This document shows, in pieces, positions 1 to 9,044 of a stretch of DNA of 34,805 nt. Within the stretch, counting starts at the first letter, position 1, and every line of letters starts with the position of its first letter. The stretch covers positions 1 to 34,805 of the forward strand of contig CAJUCC010000048.1 of the NCBI GenBank assembly GCA_910585205.1. Reading direction: 5' to 3'. The notes beneath the pieces are model-generated. The model ran no database searches, was not told where the DNA came from, and was given only the letters and a program-made list of their open reading frames with translations. This stretch comes from an uncultured Lachnospiraceae bacterium (GTDB lineage Bacteria > Bacillota > Clostridia > Lachnospirales > Lachnospiraceae). Position numbers and translations under genes: made by a program.

Positions 1-837
1 CAGTTTTTTCGTGCGGATGTCCCCCGCCACAAAGATACCGGGCACGTTCGTGCGACAGTCTTCCCCTGCTGCTATATACCCCTTTTCATCCGTTTCCACA
101 AGGGCTGCAAACGCCTCCGAAAGCGGGCTGAGCCCGATCGCGATAAAGACGCCGGATACGGCAATCGCTCTCTCATCACCCGTTTTCCGGCTGCGCACCC
201 GAACGCCGTCCACCTGCTCCAGCCCTTCGATACATTCCACCGTACTGTCCCAGACCATCTCCACATTTGGCAGAGAGAACAGTCTCTGCTGTAACATTTC
301 CGCCGCGCGCAGCCTGTCCCGCCGATGTATCACATAGACTTTGCTGCAAAAACGTGACAGGTAGATGGCATCTTCCACCGCTACATCCCCGCCGCCCACA
401 ACCGCCGCTGCCTTGCCGCGAAAAAATGCACCGTCACAGGTAGCGCAATGTGAAACGCCCCGCCCCTTAAACTGCGCCTCGCCAGGTACTCCCAGCGTGG
501 TGTAGGCAGCGCCTGCCGCAATAATAACCGCCCGCGCCCGATACGTCTTATCCGTCGTCACCACTTCTTTCGTATCACCGTCTGCCCTTATCTCCCGCAC
601 AGTCCCTTCCGCAAACTCCGCCTCCATGGACTGTGCATGTTCCCGGAACTTCATCCCCATCTCAAACCCGTTGATCCCCTGCAGGCCCGGATAATTATCA
701 ACTTCACCCGTATTGATTATCTGTCCGCCGCTCATCGGCGCCTTCTCCAGCACGAGAGTGGAAAAGCCCGCGCGCCTCGCATAGATCGCCGCAGTCAGCC
801 CTGCCGGGCCGGAACCGATAATAATCACATCTGTCAT
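1..837 (-). CDS. trxB: Thioredoxin reductase, 3' end cut by window edge
   Basis: Flavoprotein that passes electrons from NADPH through FAD to thioredoxin in the cytoplasm. The frame is open for 279 codons and runs off the left edge, so the last 25 or so residues are missing (family about 305 aa). Seen: FAD-binding GSGPAG at residues 8-13, the redox-active CATC at 131-134 inside SHCATCDG, the NADPH-binding GGGDVAVEDA at 148-157, HRRD at 171-174 typical of NADPH preference, and the C-terminal FAD motif GDIRTK just before the edge. The ATG is preceded by AGGAGG at a good distance. It is divergent from the SDR gene at 1094. No ferredoxin-dependent features are seen, so TrxB is the best call; the paralog AhpF is excluded by the N-terminus. 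Confidence 0.95.
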   Translation of the reverse strand, partial: MTDVIIIGSGPAGLTAAIYARRAGFSTLVLEKAPMSGGQIINTGEVDNYPGLQGINGFEMGMKFREHAQSMEAEFAEGTVREIRADGDTKEVVTTDKTYRARAVIIAAGAAYTTLGVPGEAQFKGRGVSHCATCDGAFFRGKAAAVVGGGDVAVEDAIYLSRFCSKVYVIHRRDRLRAAEMLQQRLFSLPNVEMVWDSTVECIEGLEQVDGVRVRSRKTGDERAIAVSGVFIAIGLSPLSEAFAALVETDEKGYIAAGEDCRTNVPGIFVAGDIRTKKL

Positions 838-861
838 AGCCGTTTCCTCCTGAAATAATCG

Positions 862-888
862 GTAACAGTATGAAACTTTTGCTGTTAC
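862..888. promoter_or_regulatory. Inverted repeat in the trxB leader
   Basis: GTAACAG (862-868) and CTGTTAC (882-888) form a perfect 7-bp inverted repeat with a 13-nt spacer, between trxB and its likely promoter. It could be an operator or a leader hairpin. The rest of the 256-bp divergent gap (838-1093) holds a 12-bp palindrome ATGATATATCAT at 1042-1053, and the SDR ribosome binding site at 1081-1086. I could not place a convincing promoter for either gene. Confidence 0.3.
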
Positions 889-1093
889 TATTTTCTGACC
901 TTCTTAGTAGTGTATCAGGAATGCGGGAAAAATACTACAGAAATATGACGTTCCGCCGGTGACGCAGCATGCCGGCCGTGCACCGGGCGTCCGTTCCAAT
1001 CCCGCTCTTGCCATTTGTACTTCGTTTCGCTTATGATAATTATGATATATCATGTATCTGTCGGTCCATCAGACTTTATAAGGAGGCATCACC

Positions 1094-1822
1094 ATGGAAA
1101 ACACACCGAAAACCGCCCTGATTACCGGAGCATCCAGAGGGATCGGCCGTTTCTGCGCTCATGCATTCGCGGCAGCGGGCTATCATCTTTATCTGACCTG
1201 TCTGCGGGAAAAAGAAAAGCTGCAAACGCTGCAGCGTGAACTGGAAGATGCGTATCTCGTCACATGCCGGGGATTTTTATGCGATGCCGGGAATTTTGAA
1301 GATGTCACGCGATTGTTCTCTCACATCAATACACTGGATGTGCTTGTCAACAACGCGGGAATTTCTTATATCGGCCTGATTCAGGATATGTCTGTCGCTG
1401 ACTGGAACGCCTTGATGGCCGCCAATCTGAATGCCTGCTTTTACACGGTCAAACACGCCGTCCCGCTGATGCTCGCAAAGGGGCAGGGACGGATTATCAA
1501 TGTTTCTTCGGTCTGGGGAAATGTTGGGGCTTCCATGGAAACCGCCTATTCCGCCTCCAAGGGCGCCGTCAATGCCTTTACCAGGGCGCTCGCCAAAGAA
1601 CTGGCACCGAGCCATATTCAGGTCAATGCCGCGGCATTCGGCATCATCGACACCGATATGAACCGCTCTTTTACCGAAGCGGAAATCGACAGGATAACGG
1701 AAGAAATTCCGGCGGGGCGCATGGGCACATGTGAGGAAGCGGCAAAACTGATATTGCAGCTCGCCGAAGCGCCCGCCTATCTGACCGGACAGGTGATTAC
1801 GATGGACGGGGGATGGACTTAG
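1094..1822 (+). CDS. SDR-family NAD(P)-dependent oxidoreductase, FabG-like
   Basis: Classical short-chain dehydrogenase/reductase of 242 aa, a cytoplasmic NAD(P)H-dependent oxidoreductase. Seen: the Rossmann cofactor loop TGASRGIG (11-18), NNAG (86-89), the catalytic Asn of ANLNA (N111), Ser139 in NVSS, Tyr152 and Lys156 in YSASK, and the usual C-terminal TGQVITMDGGW. Sequence and length resemble 3-oxoacyl-ACP reductase FabG. However, no acyl carrier protein or fatty-acid synthesis gene is next to it, so a stand-alone reductase of unknown substrate is as likely as a true FabG. The ATG has an AAGGAGG site 8 nt upstream. It is one of few plus-strand genes here, and its stop codon overlaps the stop of the convergent MATE gene (TAG and TAA share bases 1820-1821). 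Confidence 0.9.
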   Translation: MENTPKTALITGASRGIGRFCAHAFAAAGYHLYLTCLREKEKLQTLQRELEDAYLVTCRGFLCDAGNFEDVTRLFSHINTLDVLVNNAGISYIGLIQDMSVADWNALMAANLNACFYTVKHAVPLMLAKGQGRIINVSSVWGNVGASMETAYSASKGAVNAFTRALAKELAPSHIQVNAAAFGIIDTDMNRSFTEAEIDRITEEIPAGRMGTCEEAAKLILQLAEAPAYLTGQVITMDGGWT

Positions 1823-3210
1823 GGCATATCCCGTAGAACGCCCGCTGCGTTTTCCCCTTCCTCCTGTCCTTTCATCTCCTTTAAAACGCTGACGCCGAGC
1901 GGGATCGACAACAGCAGCGCACACACATCCGCGATGCTCTGGCACATCTGAACGCCGGTCAGCTCGAACAGCCGGGGCAGTATCAGAATCAGCGGCAGGA
2001 AAAACAATCCCTGTCTCCCTGCTGCCACAATCGAGGCTTTGACCGCTCTGCCGATCGACTGCAGCATCATATTACACATAACAATCCAAGCGCCAAGCGG
2101 GAAAACAAGGATCTGCAGCCGCAGCGCCAGTGTGCCGACCGCGATCACTTCCGGATCATCCCGCCGGAAGACGGTCACAATTCCCTCCGCACCCCAAAAT
2201 CCCACGACGGAAAGTATCACAAGAAAAACCGCCGCATATTTCACACAGAAAAAATACGCTTCCCGCACCCGTTTCAGCTTTCCCGCGCCGTAATTCATAC
2301 CGCATACCGGCTGAAATCCCTGACCGAACCCGATCAGCGCTGAATTGGCAAACATGGAGATGCGGGATACAATGGACATGCCGGCAATGGCCGCGTCCCC
2401 GTAATTTCCCGCCGCATGATTCAAAAATGTGACGGAGACACTCGCCAGCCCCTGCCGGCACAGGGACGGCAGGCCGCCCCGGACAATCTCCTTCATATAA
2501 TAGACATCCGGGCAGAAACTGCGCAGGCGAATCACAATATTACCACCCTTTTTGCTCTCGATCCACAGAATAAGAAAACTCACCGTCTGACTGATAACCG
2601 TGGCCACACCGGCTCCCGTAACCCCCATATGCAGCCCGAATATCAGGAGCGGGTCCAGCGCAATGTTCAGCACCGCACCCGTGACGATACCGACCATCGC
2701 ATAGGCGGCGCTGCCCTGAAAGCGGAGCTGATTGTTCAGTACAAGTGAAGTCGTCATAAAGGGCGCGCCGAGCAGAATGATTTTCAGATAGTCCATCGTA
2801 TAAGGAAGAATGGTCGATGTGGAACCCAGCATCAGGGAAAGCGGCCGCAAAAACAAAAGCCCGCATACCGTGACGAAAAGACCGCCCAGAAACGCATACA
2901 CAAAGCCCGTCGCCGCCATAACGGAAGCCGTCTCGTATTCTCTGGCCCCCAGTTTTCTGGAAATAAAGTTTCCCGAACCGTGGCCGAAGAAAAATCCAAG
3001 CGCCTGAATAAAGGACATCACGGAAAAAACAACCCCAATCGCTGCGGTTGCGCTCGTATTCAGCTTCCCGACAAAAAACGTATCCGCCATGTTGTAGAAA
3101 GACGTGACGAGCATACTGATAATTGTAGGCACTGCCAGCCGCCACACAAGAGATCGAACCGGCGCCGTCGTCATATATTTAATTTTCTCCTCCTGCTCCG
3201 TGTGCTGCAT
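1819..3210 (-). CDS. MATE-family multidrug/toxin efflux transporter
   Basis: Multi-spanning membrane antiporter of the MATE family (463 aa from this start), expected to export organic cations or toxins using a Na+ or H+ gradient. Seen: the N-terminal signature PTIISMLVTSFYNMADTFFVG, typical of clostridial MATE proteins, about 12 hydrophobic segments in two internally similar halves, and FGQGFQPVCGMNYGAG in the second half. The chosen ATG at 3210 has GGGGAGG 9 nt upstream and overlaps the end of the preceding YitT gene by 32 bp. A second ATG at 3174 lies 12 nt after an AGGAGGAG that is itself the last codons of that gene; both could be used. An upstream extension to 3303 is Arg/Lys-rich and unlike the family. 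Last gene of a three-gene operon; substrate unknown. Confidence 0.9.
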   Translation of the reverse strand: MQHTEQEEKIKYMTTAPVRSLVWRLAVPTIISMLVTSFYNMADTFFVGKLNTSATAAIGVVFSVMSFIQALGFFFGHGSGNFISRKLGAREYETASVMAATGFVYAFLGGLFVTVCGLLFLRPLSLMLGSTSTILPYTMDYLKIILLGAPFMTTSLVLNNQLRFQGSAAYAMVGIVTGAVLNIALDPLLIFGLHMGVTGAGVATVISQTVSFLILWIESKKGGNIVIRLRSFCPDVYYMKEIVRGGLPSLCRQGLASVSVTFLNHAAGNYGDAAIAGMSIVSRISMFANSALIGFGQGFQPVCGMNYGAGKLKRVREAYFFCVKYAAVFLVILSVVGFWGAEGIVTVFRRDDPEVIAVGTLALRLQILVFPLGAWIVMCNMMLQSIGRAVKASIVAAGRQGLFFLPLILILPRLFELTGVQMCQSIADVCALLLSIPLGVSVLKEMKGQEEGENAAGVLRDMP

Positions 3211-4153
3211 CCGTGTCTGCCTCCCCTTCCGCTTCTTTCTTTTCCTTCTCCGAATCGGGTTTCGTCCCGACATTCGCTTCATGGGCATTGGTGCGGAATA
3301 CATCCGCCACCTCCGAGATTGCGATAAACGCCATCGGGTCTTCTGCTTTTACAATATTCCGCATTTTCCCGATCTGGAACCGGTTCAGCACCAGATAAAT
3401 TACCGTCTTCTCCATAGAAGAATAATACCCTTTTGCTTCAATCAGTGTCATCCCCGTCCCAAATGTCTCTGACAGCGCACGGCACGTCTGCTCCGGCCGG
3501 TTGGTGATAATCATCGCTGATTTCGCCCGGTCAAAACCTTCGACGATAAAGTCCACCGTTTTCAGAGACACATAATATGTCATAATGGAATACATGGGTA
3601 ACATCCAGCTCCTGCTCAAAAATCCGATCAGCAGATACAGCACCAGATTATACATCATTACAAACATGCCGACCGTGATACCGATTTTCTTCGCAAAGAT
3701 AACGGCCATTACCTCAATCCCGTCGATCGCACCACCAAAACGGATTGTCAGTCCGCTTCCAATCCCGGAAATCAACCCACCAAAGACACTGCAGAGCAGC
3801 AAATCCGTCCCTGCAATCGGAGAGCTGAGCGACACATCCATGGGCAATACATTGGTAATCAGAAACGCCCCCAGTGAATAAAAGCAGACCGCATAGACCG
3901 AATATATGGTAAACAATGCGCCTTGTTTCTTATATCCGAAAATAAACAGCGGCAGATTCAGCAGAATCAGAAACACCGACAGGCTCAGATAGTCCGGCGT
4001 AATCTGGCAAAGCATCATCGAAGTGCCCGAAACGCCGCTGTCATACAGACTCACGGGAGACAGAAAGACCGTCACCCCAAAGGCATTTATCAATCCCGCC
4101 ACCGCCAGCATGATAAAATGAAAGCCTTTTGCACCCTTAAAATATTTTTTCAA
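3179..4153 (-). CDS. YitT-family membrane protein with C-terminal DUF2179 domain
   Basis: Integral membrane protein of 324 aa. The N-terminal two thirds hold 5-6 hydrophobic helices, including the conserved GGLISGIGSGLTIRFGGAIDGIEV block (about 124-147) of the YitT/DUF161 family. The last 110 residues form a soluble domain (SAMIITNRPEQ... onward) resembling DUF2179, followed by a charged tail rich in Glu, Lys and Ala. The family has no firmly established biochemical role. The start codon is TTG at 4153, with GGGAGGGG about 6 nt upstream; no suitable ATG lies nearby. It sits between two MATE genes, 15 nt after the upstream one and overlapping the downstream one, so the three are almost certainly co-transcribed. 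Confidence 0.88.
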   Translation of the reverse strand: MKKYFKGAKGFHFIMLAVAGLINAFGVTVFLSPVSLYDSGVSGTSMMLCQITPDYLSLSVFLILLNLPLFIFGYKKQGALFTIYSVYAVCFYSLGAFLITNVLPMDVSLSSPIAGTDLLLCSVFGGLISGIGSGLTIRFGGAIDGIEVMAVIFAKKIGITVGMFVMMYNLVLYLLIGFLSRSWMLPMYSIMTYYVSLKTVDFIVEGFDRAKSAMIITNRPEQTCRALSETFGTGMTLIEAKGYYSSMEKTVIYLVLNRFQIGKMRNIVKAEDPMAFIAISEVADVFRTNAHEANVGTKPDSEKEKKEAEGEADTDAAHGAGGEN

Positions 4154-4168
4154 AAAACCCCTCCCTTT

Positions 4169-5494
4169 TTATGTTTGTTTCCGTTTCACGATATACCCGA
4201 TTCCGACCAGATCCGCCAGCAGCCATCCCGCGGGAATGGCCCACCAGATTCCGCAGACACCGATAACCGGCAGCGGCGCAAGACAATATGCCAACACTAC
4301 CCGTGTTCCGAGCGAAATCACCGTGAGGATCAACGACATTTCCGGCCGGTTAACGCCCCGGTAATAGCCATACAGTAAAAACAATATGCCGATTCCGCAA
4401 TAAAATGCCCCCTCAATCCGCAGATAGGATGCACCCGTGCCGATAATCCCCGCAGAAGGATTTTTGACAAAAAGCATAATCAACGGCTCTGCACAGACAA
4501 ACACAAGAGCGGAAATCACCAGACAAAATAACATCGAAATCCGCACTGCCGCTTTCATCCCCTGCCGCACCCGGTCTTTTCTGCCCGCGCCGTAATTCTG
4601 GGAAATAAAGAGCGAAAAAGCATTGCCGAACTCCTGCGCCGGCATATATGCCAGCGTATCGATCTTTACGCCGGCCGCAAAAGCCGCCATCACCACCGCT
4701 CCAAAGCTGTTTACCAGCCCCTGCACCATCAGAATGCCAAAATTCATTACCGACTGCTGTACGGAAGCCGTCAGAGAAAAGTGAAATACTTCCAGCGCAG
4801 CCCCTCGGGAAAACCGCATTGCCGAACGCGCCGGACGCAGCCCCGGTTCACGGAGCCATGTATACAGCGCAATCCCCACGCCCGAAACAGCCTGCGATAT
4901 AACCGTCGCCAGCGCAGCGCCCCTGACACCCCATCCGTATTCCGCCACAAACAACAGATCAAGCCCCACATTGAGCAATGCCGTGCTGCCGAGAAATCCC
5001 AGCGGCACAACCGAATTCCCCACGGCCCGCAGCAGGTAGGCAAAGTAGTTATAAAGAAATACAAAAAACAGCCCCATATACACCATTTCCGTATATTCCT
5101 CCATCATCGGCATCAACTCGGCCGGAATCTGCAGGAGCCGCAGTATTCCCCGCGAAAAACAGATAACCGCCACATTCAGCAGCACGGCCGTACCGCCGGT
5201 CAGACAGAAGGCAATGCACATACTGTTCTGCATTCTGCCTGTGTCTCTCTTTCCGAAGTAATACGAAAACGCCGCGCCGCTTCCCATACACAGCCCGATG
5301 ATAACAGAGGTCAGAAATGTCATCAGCGTATACGCAGAACCCACCGCCGCCAGCGCTTCCTCCCCAAGCACTCTGCCTACGATCAGCGTATCCGCAATGT
5401 TATAAACCTGCTGCAGCATATTGCCCAAAATCATAGGCCCGGCAAAGAGCAGCAGCGCTTTTGCCACATTTCCTTCCGTCAGATCCCGTTTCAT
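4169..5494 (-). CDS. MATE-family efflux transporter
   Basis: Second MATE exporter (441 aa), with the family N-terminus LLLFAGPMILGNMLQQVYNIADTLIVG and about 12 membrane helices. It is only distantly similar to the MATE protein at 1819-3210, so the pair is not a recent duplication. The start was set at ATG 5494, which has GGAG 8 nt upstream. The alternative in-frame ATG at 5527 directly abuts a good -10 box (5528-5533), so a transcript from that promoter would begin inside that codon. First gene of the operon with YitT and the other MATE. It probably exports organic cations or drugs; the substrate cannot be read from the sequence. Confidence 0.9.
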   Translation of the reverse strand: MKRDLTEGNVAKALLLFAGPMILGNMLQQVYNIADTLIVGRVLGEEALAAVGSAYTLMTFLTSVIIGLCMGSGAAFSYYFGKRDTGRMQNSMCIAFCLTGGTAVLLNVAVICFSRGILRLLQIPAELMPMMEEYTEMVYMGLFFVFLYNYFAYLLRAVGNSVVPLGFLGSTALLNVGLDLLFVAEYGWGVRGAALATVISQAVSGVGIALYTWLREPGLRPARSAMRFSRGAALEVFHFSLTASVQQSVMNFGILMVQGLVNSFGAVVMAAFAAGVKIDTLAYMPAQEFGNAFSLFISQNYGAGRKDRVRQGMKAAVRISMLFCLVISALVFVCAEPLIMLFVKNPSAGIIGTGASYLRIEGAFYCGIGILFLLYGYYRGVNRPEMSLILTVISLGTRVVLAYCLAPLPVIGVCGIWWAIPAGWLLADLVGIGYIVKRKQT

Positions 5495-5527
5495 CCCCGT
5501 CGCTCCATTCGAACCGTCTTTTCCCAT

Positions 5528-5556
5528 ACTATACCAGATTCCACCTGAAAGCTCAA
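5528..5556 (-). promoter_or_regulatory. Promoter of the MATE-YitT-MATE operon
   Basis: Minus-strand -35 TTGAGC (5556-5551), 17-nt spacer and extended -10 TGG-TATAGT (5533-5528). The predicted transcription start is near 5521, which favours the downstream ATG at 5494. Confidence 0.6.
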
Positions 5557-5581
5557 ACGAAAAAGGAACGATACAAAATCA

Positions 5582-5610
5582 GGGCGGCGTCCCTTTTACG
5601 GACACCGCCC
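5582..5610 (-). terminator. Terminator after the 5'-nucleotidase gene
   Basis: An 11-bp stem (arms 5582-5592 and 5600-5610, 7-nt loop) that pairs fully in minus-strand RNA with one G-U wobble; on the plus strand that pair is a C-A mismatch, so it is built for the minus strand. The following U-tract is weak (UGAUUUUGU). It lies 15 nt past the stop of the upstream gene. Confidence 0.65.
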
Positions 5611-5624
5611 ACGCAAATAAAGTT

Positions 5625-7265
5625 TTATTGAATCGTAATATTGTTTTTGGGAACCGCATACGAATCCCCGATCACACCACCCAGAGAATTCACATAGGAG
5701 ATCAAACCTTCCGCGTCGATCACGCCGGTATCGATCACTTCCTCTGCCTGTGTAAATACATAATAGGTATCGCCGCCGTCCGCCATAAAATTATTGACTG
5801 CAATATAATAACTGTCTGTCAGGCTGAACGCCCTGTCGCCCACCGTTTCGATTGTCACACGGCTGCCCGGCACTGCAGGCGCATAGTAGGTTGAATCGGG
5901 ATACTGCATGCCGTTCACATACGGAACAGACGTATTCACCGTAAACACGATGCCCGATACCTGCGGGAATCCGCCCAGAGCGGAAGGCGCCGCACTGCAG
6001 GACGCTTCGAGCGCCTCAAGAAGCTGCGCCCCGGTCACTTTTACGATGCTGACGGAATTTCCGAACGGGAATACCGTATACAGGGTATTCATGCTGATCG
6101 GCCCCGCCGGGATGCTGGCCCGGACGCCGCCGCCGTTCTGAATCGCACCGTCCACCGTCACTTCGCTTCCCATATACTGCTGTGCCGCATACCGGTAAGC
6201 GTCAGCCGCAAAGTCACCCAGATTGGTTTCCTGCGTCCGCACACCCGGCTCTCTCTCACCGTTCAGATCAACCGTCGCGGTTGCAAACAACCCTGCATAC
6301 GCCGCATCCACAATATCCTGATGCGCTGTGACAAATCCGTCCACGGCAGCGTCATGGCCGCCCTGGTATCCCGCCGCCTTTACGAGAGAAGCCTTTTCCT
6401 CTTTACTGTTTTTGTCGATCTCTACCACACCAATATTGGCGAGATAAGAGCCTGTACTTGTAATCAGTGTATCATTGACAAGCAGGCCGCCGTCCAGTTC
6501 CGTATGGCTGTGGCCGTCGATAAACAAATCGATCCCCTTCGTGTTGGCCGCCACGTCGACCGAACGTCTGCCCAGGCTTTCATCGTCCACGCCCAGATGG
6601 CCGAGACAGATAATATAATCACAGCCTGCTGCCTTTAAGGCATCGATCTGCTCCTGTGCACATGCATATAGTTCCTGTCCGTCCAGAATCCGAATATCCT
6701 TTACATTTTTCGGGCTTGCCTTTGTCTGTGCCTCCGCCGTATCCAGTCCGAACACACCCACTTTCATGCCCTGTAAATCGAAAATTTTATGCGCCTCAAA
6801 ATACGGTTCATCCGTATCCTTATGCAGAATATTGGCATCCAGAATCGGGAAATCCGCAAGCGCCGCCATAATCTGCAGCTCGTCAAAGCCATAGTCAAAT
6901 TCATGATTCCCCAGGGAAACCGCATCGTATCCCGCCGCGTTCATAAACAGAACTGCCGAACCGCCGTCAAAGTAGCTGACCAGCGTCGTCCCCTGAGAGA
7001 AATCCCCCGCATCCAGAAGCAGTACGTCAGCGCCCTGTGACTCATAATAATGTTTCAGGCTCACCACCGCCGATATGCCGAGCTGTTCGCCCTCAACGGC
7101 ATTGTAGTGCCCATGCATATCATTCGTATGCACGACGACCAGTTCGCCCTCCATCGGCTTCTCTGCAGCCTTCACCGTACCTGCCGGAACCCCTGCAAAC
7201 CCTGTCCCGAAGAGCATGGCAGCAGCCATCGTGACTGCAAACAGCCGTTTCAACAACTTACCCAT
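5625..7265 (-). CDS. Secreted bifunctional metallophosphatase / 5'-nucleotidase (UshA-like)
   Basis: Exported hydrolase of 546 aa that probably dephosphorylates nucleotides or 2',3'-cyclic nucleotides outside the cell. Seen: an N-terminal signal peptide (KLLKR, hydrophobic 9-25, likely cleavage after about residue 33 at VKA-A); the metallophosphatase motifs NDMHGH (48-53), DAGD (85-88), GNHEFD (119-124), GH at 221-222 and GHSH (250-253), which bind two metal ions; and a C-terminal 5'-nucleotidase domain with NGGGVR, FPFGNSV and NNFMADGGD, the last likely stacking on the base. No LPXTG anchor or surface-layer repeat is present, so it is probably released or loosely held. The ATG at 7265 has AGGAGG 7 nt upstream; a TTG 24 nt further up has no such site. 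It has its own promoter and terminator. Confidence 0.92.
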   Translation of the reverse strand: MGKLLKRLFAVTMAAAMLFGTGFAGVPAGTVKAAEKPMEGELVVVHTNDMHGHYNAVEGEQLGISAVVSLKHYYESQGADVLLLDAGDFSQGTTLVSYFDGGSAVLFMNAAGYDAVSLGNHEFDYGFDELQIMAALADFPILDANILHKDTDEPYFEAHKIFDLQGMKVGVFGLDTAEAQTKASPKNVKDIRILDGQELYACAQEQIDALKAAGCDYIICLGHLGVDDESLGRRSVDVAANTKGIDLFIDGHSHTELDGGLLVNDTLITSTGSYLANIGVVEIDKNSKEEKASLVKAAGYQGGHDAAVDGFVTAHQDIVDAAYAGLFATATVDLNGEREPGVRTQETNLGDFAADAYRYAAQQYMGSEVTVDGAIQNGGGVRASIPAGPISMNTLYTVFPFGNSVSIVKVTGAQLLEALEASCSAAPSALGGFPQVSGIVFTVNTSVPYVNGMQYPDSTYYAPAVPGSRVTIETVGDRAFSLTDSYYIAVNNFMADGGDTYYVFTQAEEVIDTGVIDAEGLISYVNSLGGVIGDSYAVPKNNITIQ

Positions 7266-7312
7266 AAAACCCTCCTTTTCTTTTGTCAAACCGTTCTTTC
7301 CGTTACAATTTT

Positions 7313-7341
7313 ATCTTACGTTCCCGGCGCAGACGTGTCAA
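7313..7341 (-). promoter_or_regulatory. Promoter of the 5'-nucleotidase gene
   Basis: TTGACA (7341-7336), 17-nt spacer, TAAGAT (7318-7313) on the minus strand, starting 7 nt after the stop of the symporter gene. It indicates separate transcription of the nucleotidase. Confidence 0.7.
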
Positions 7342-7347
7342 GAAATT

Positions 7348-8742
7348 TCACAGCACAATCCACCCCAGAACGCCCGCGATCGAACTCGCCAGAATAATCG
7401 CAATACAAACCGGGGCCAGATATTTCAGGAAAAAACAGTACAGCTTTTTGCGCCGGAATTCCGAAGACAGTTCCACCTCTTTGATAACCCGCCCGATGCC
7501 TGCAACCCGCACGATCAGAATACAGGTGCAGAAAGCGGCAACCGGCATCATAATCGAATTGGTCAGAAAATCGAAAAAGTCAAGCGGCGTCATACCGAGG
7601 GGCTGCACAAAATCAAGCACACTGAACCCGAGCGCCGACACGGAGCCGAATAATACGATAACCGCCCCCATCAGCGCACACGCCTTTGCACGGCTCCAGC
7701 CCAGCTGATCCTCAAAAGTGGAGACGCCGGATTCCGCCAGAGAGACCGCACTTGTCAGCGCCGCAAGAAAAACAAGCAAAAAGAACATAATGCCGGCCGC
7801 AGTCCCCAGCCCCATACTGTCAAAAACCTTCGGCAGCGTAATAAACATCAGCGACGGGCCTGCCTGCAGGCTTTCCGGTTCACCGCCCGAAAATGCAAAC
7901 ACGGCCGGAATAACCATCAGTCCCGCCAGCAGGGCAATGCCCGTGTCAAACACCTCGATCTGGACCGTCGATTTCTCAATATCCACTTCCTGTTTCATAT
8001 AAGAACCAAATGTATAGAGAATCCCCATGGCAATGGAAAGGGAATAAAACATCTGCCCCATCGCCGCCACAACGGTCATCCACGAAAAATTTTCAAAGTT
8101 GGGGATCAGGAAATATTTTACCCCCGCCATCGCCCCCGGCCTGCTCATGGAATAGATGGCAACAATAACCGCCAGAATAACCAGCAGCGGCATCATCACC
8201 TTGGAGATCAACTCGACACCGCGTTTTACGCCGGCAATAATAACAAATATCACAACCGCGCTGAAAATGAGAAACCATATCTCCACATCCGCTCCGGCGG
8301 AAATAAACCCGGTAAAATAATCGTCCGCCGCCAAAAGACTTGCATTTTCCCGCAGATATTCAAACAGATATTTTAAAACCCAGCCGCCGATTACACTGTA
8401 ATAAGGTACAATCAGCATCGGAATCACCGCATTAACCCAGCCCCCAAACTGAAAGGGAACGCTTTTCCCAAATGCATGAAACGCACCGACCGGGCTTTTT
8501 TTCGTCATACGCCCGAGCGCCGTCTCCGAAACGATCAGTGTATATCCAAAGGTCAGCATAAGAATCAGATACACCAGCAGAAAGATGCCGCCGCCGTATT
8601 TTGCCGCCAGATACGGAAAGCGCCAGATATTGCCCAGACCCACCGCAGAACCTGCAACGGCCAGGACATATCCGATCTTCCCTGAAAAACTGCTCCGGGA
8701 AGCAGCCTGATTCTGTGTGTTGGTTACTCGTTTGTCATTCAT
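7348..8742 (-). CDS. Sodium-dependent transporter, neurotransmitter:sodium symporter (NSS/SNF) family
   Basis: Membrane symporter of 464 aa in the LeuT/MhsT family, which takes up amino acids or related amines with Na+. Seen: the first-helix signature GKIGYVLAVAGSAVGLGNIWRFPYLAAKYGGGIFL (about 21-55, with the unwound region that binds Na+ and substrate) and around 11 hydrophobic helices, the short form common in Firmicutes. A typical GGAG ribosome binding site precedes the ATG. The substrate cannot be deduced. It is transcribed alone or with the MerR gene upstream, 302 bp away. Confidence 0.93.
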   Translation of the reverse strand: MNDKRVTNTQNQAASRSSFSGKIGYVLAVAGSAVGLGNIWRFPYLAAKYGGGIFLLVYLILMLTFGYTLIVSETALGRMTKKSPVGAFHAFGKSVPFQFGGWVNAVIPMLIVPYYSVIGGWVLKYLFEYLRENASLLAADDYFTGFISAGADVEIWFLIFSAVVIFVIIAGVKRGVELISKVMMPLLVILAVIVAIYSMSRPGAMAGVKYFLIPNFENFSWMTVVAAMGQMFYSLSIAMGILYTFGSYMKQEVDIEKSTVQIEVFDTGIALLAGLMVIPAVFAFSGGEPESLQAGPSLMFITLPKVFDSMGLGTAAGIMFFLLVFLAALTSAVSLAESGVSTFEDQLGWSRAKACALMGAVIVLFGSVSALGFSVLDFVQPLGMTPLDFFDFLTNSIMMPVAAFCTCILIVRVAGIGRVIKEVELSSEFRRKKLYCFFLKYLAPVCIAIILASSIAGVLGWIVL

Positions 8743-9044
8743 TGTCCATCTCCTTTATTTTTCTGCCTGCAAAGAACCGCTTATTCCGGGAAACTTCAAA
8801 CCGTATCCAATAAGACTTTACAAGCTTTCTGTGCCGCATGTGTGATGCGAAAAATTTTCACGCTTTCTTCCATTTCATGCAATAAACATTTTATCACAAT
8901 ATCGCTTTATTGCATATTTCAAACTTTGATATAATTTTTATATAAGTTGCATTCCGGTACGTGTGTAAGAGATTGCAGCGGCAGTTTTGCATGAGCATAT
9001 ATTTCCCGGTATCACTCATTCAGGCAACATAGAATGGGAAACGG
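8743..9044. other. 302-bp intergenic region with a spaced inverted repeat
   Basis: No gene is seen here. The AT-rich centre holds a perfect 10-bp inverted repeat, ATGCAATAAA (8877-8886) and TTTATTGCAT (8906-8915), separated by 19 bp. TTGAAA (8922-8917, minus strand) could be a -35 box, but no well-spaced -10 was found. It may be the control region of the symporter gene. The remainder shows no structure I can name. Confidence 0.5.
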
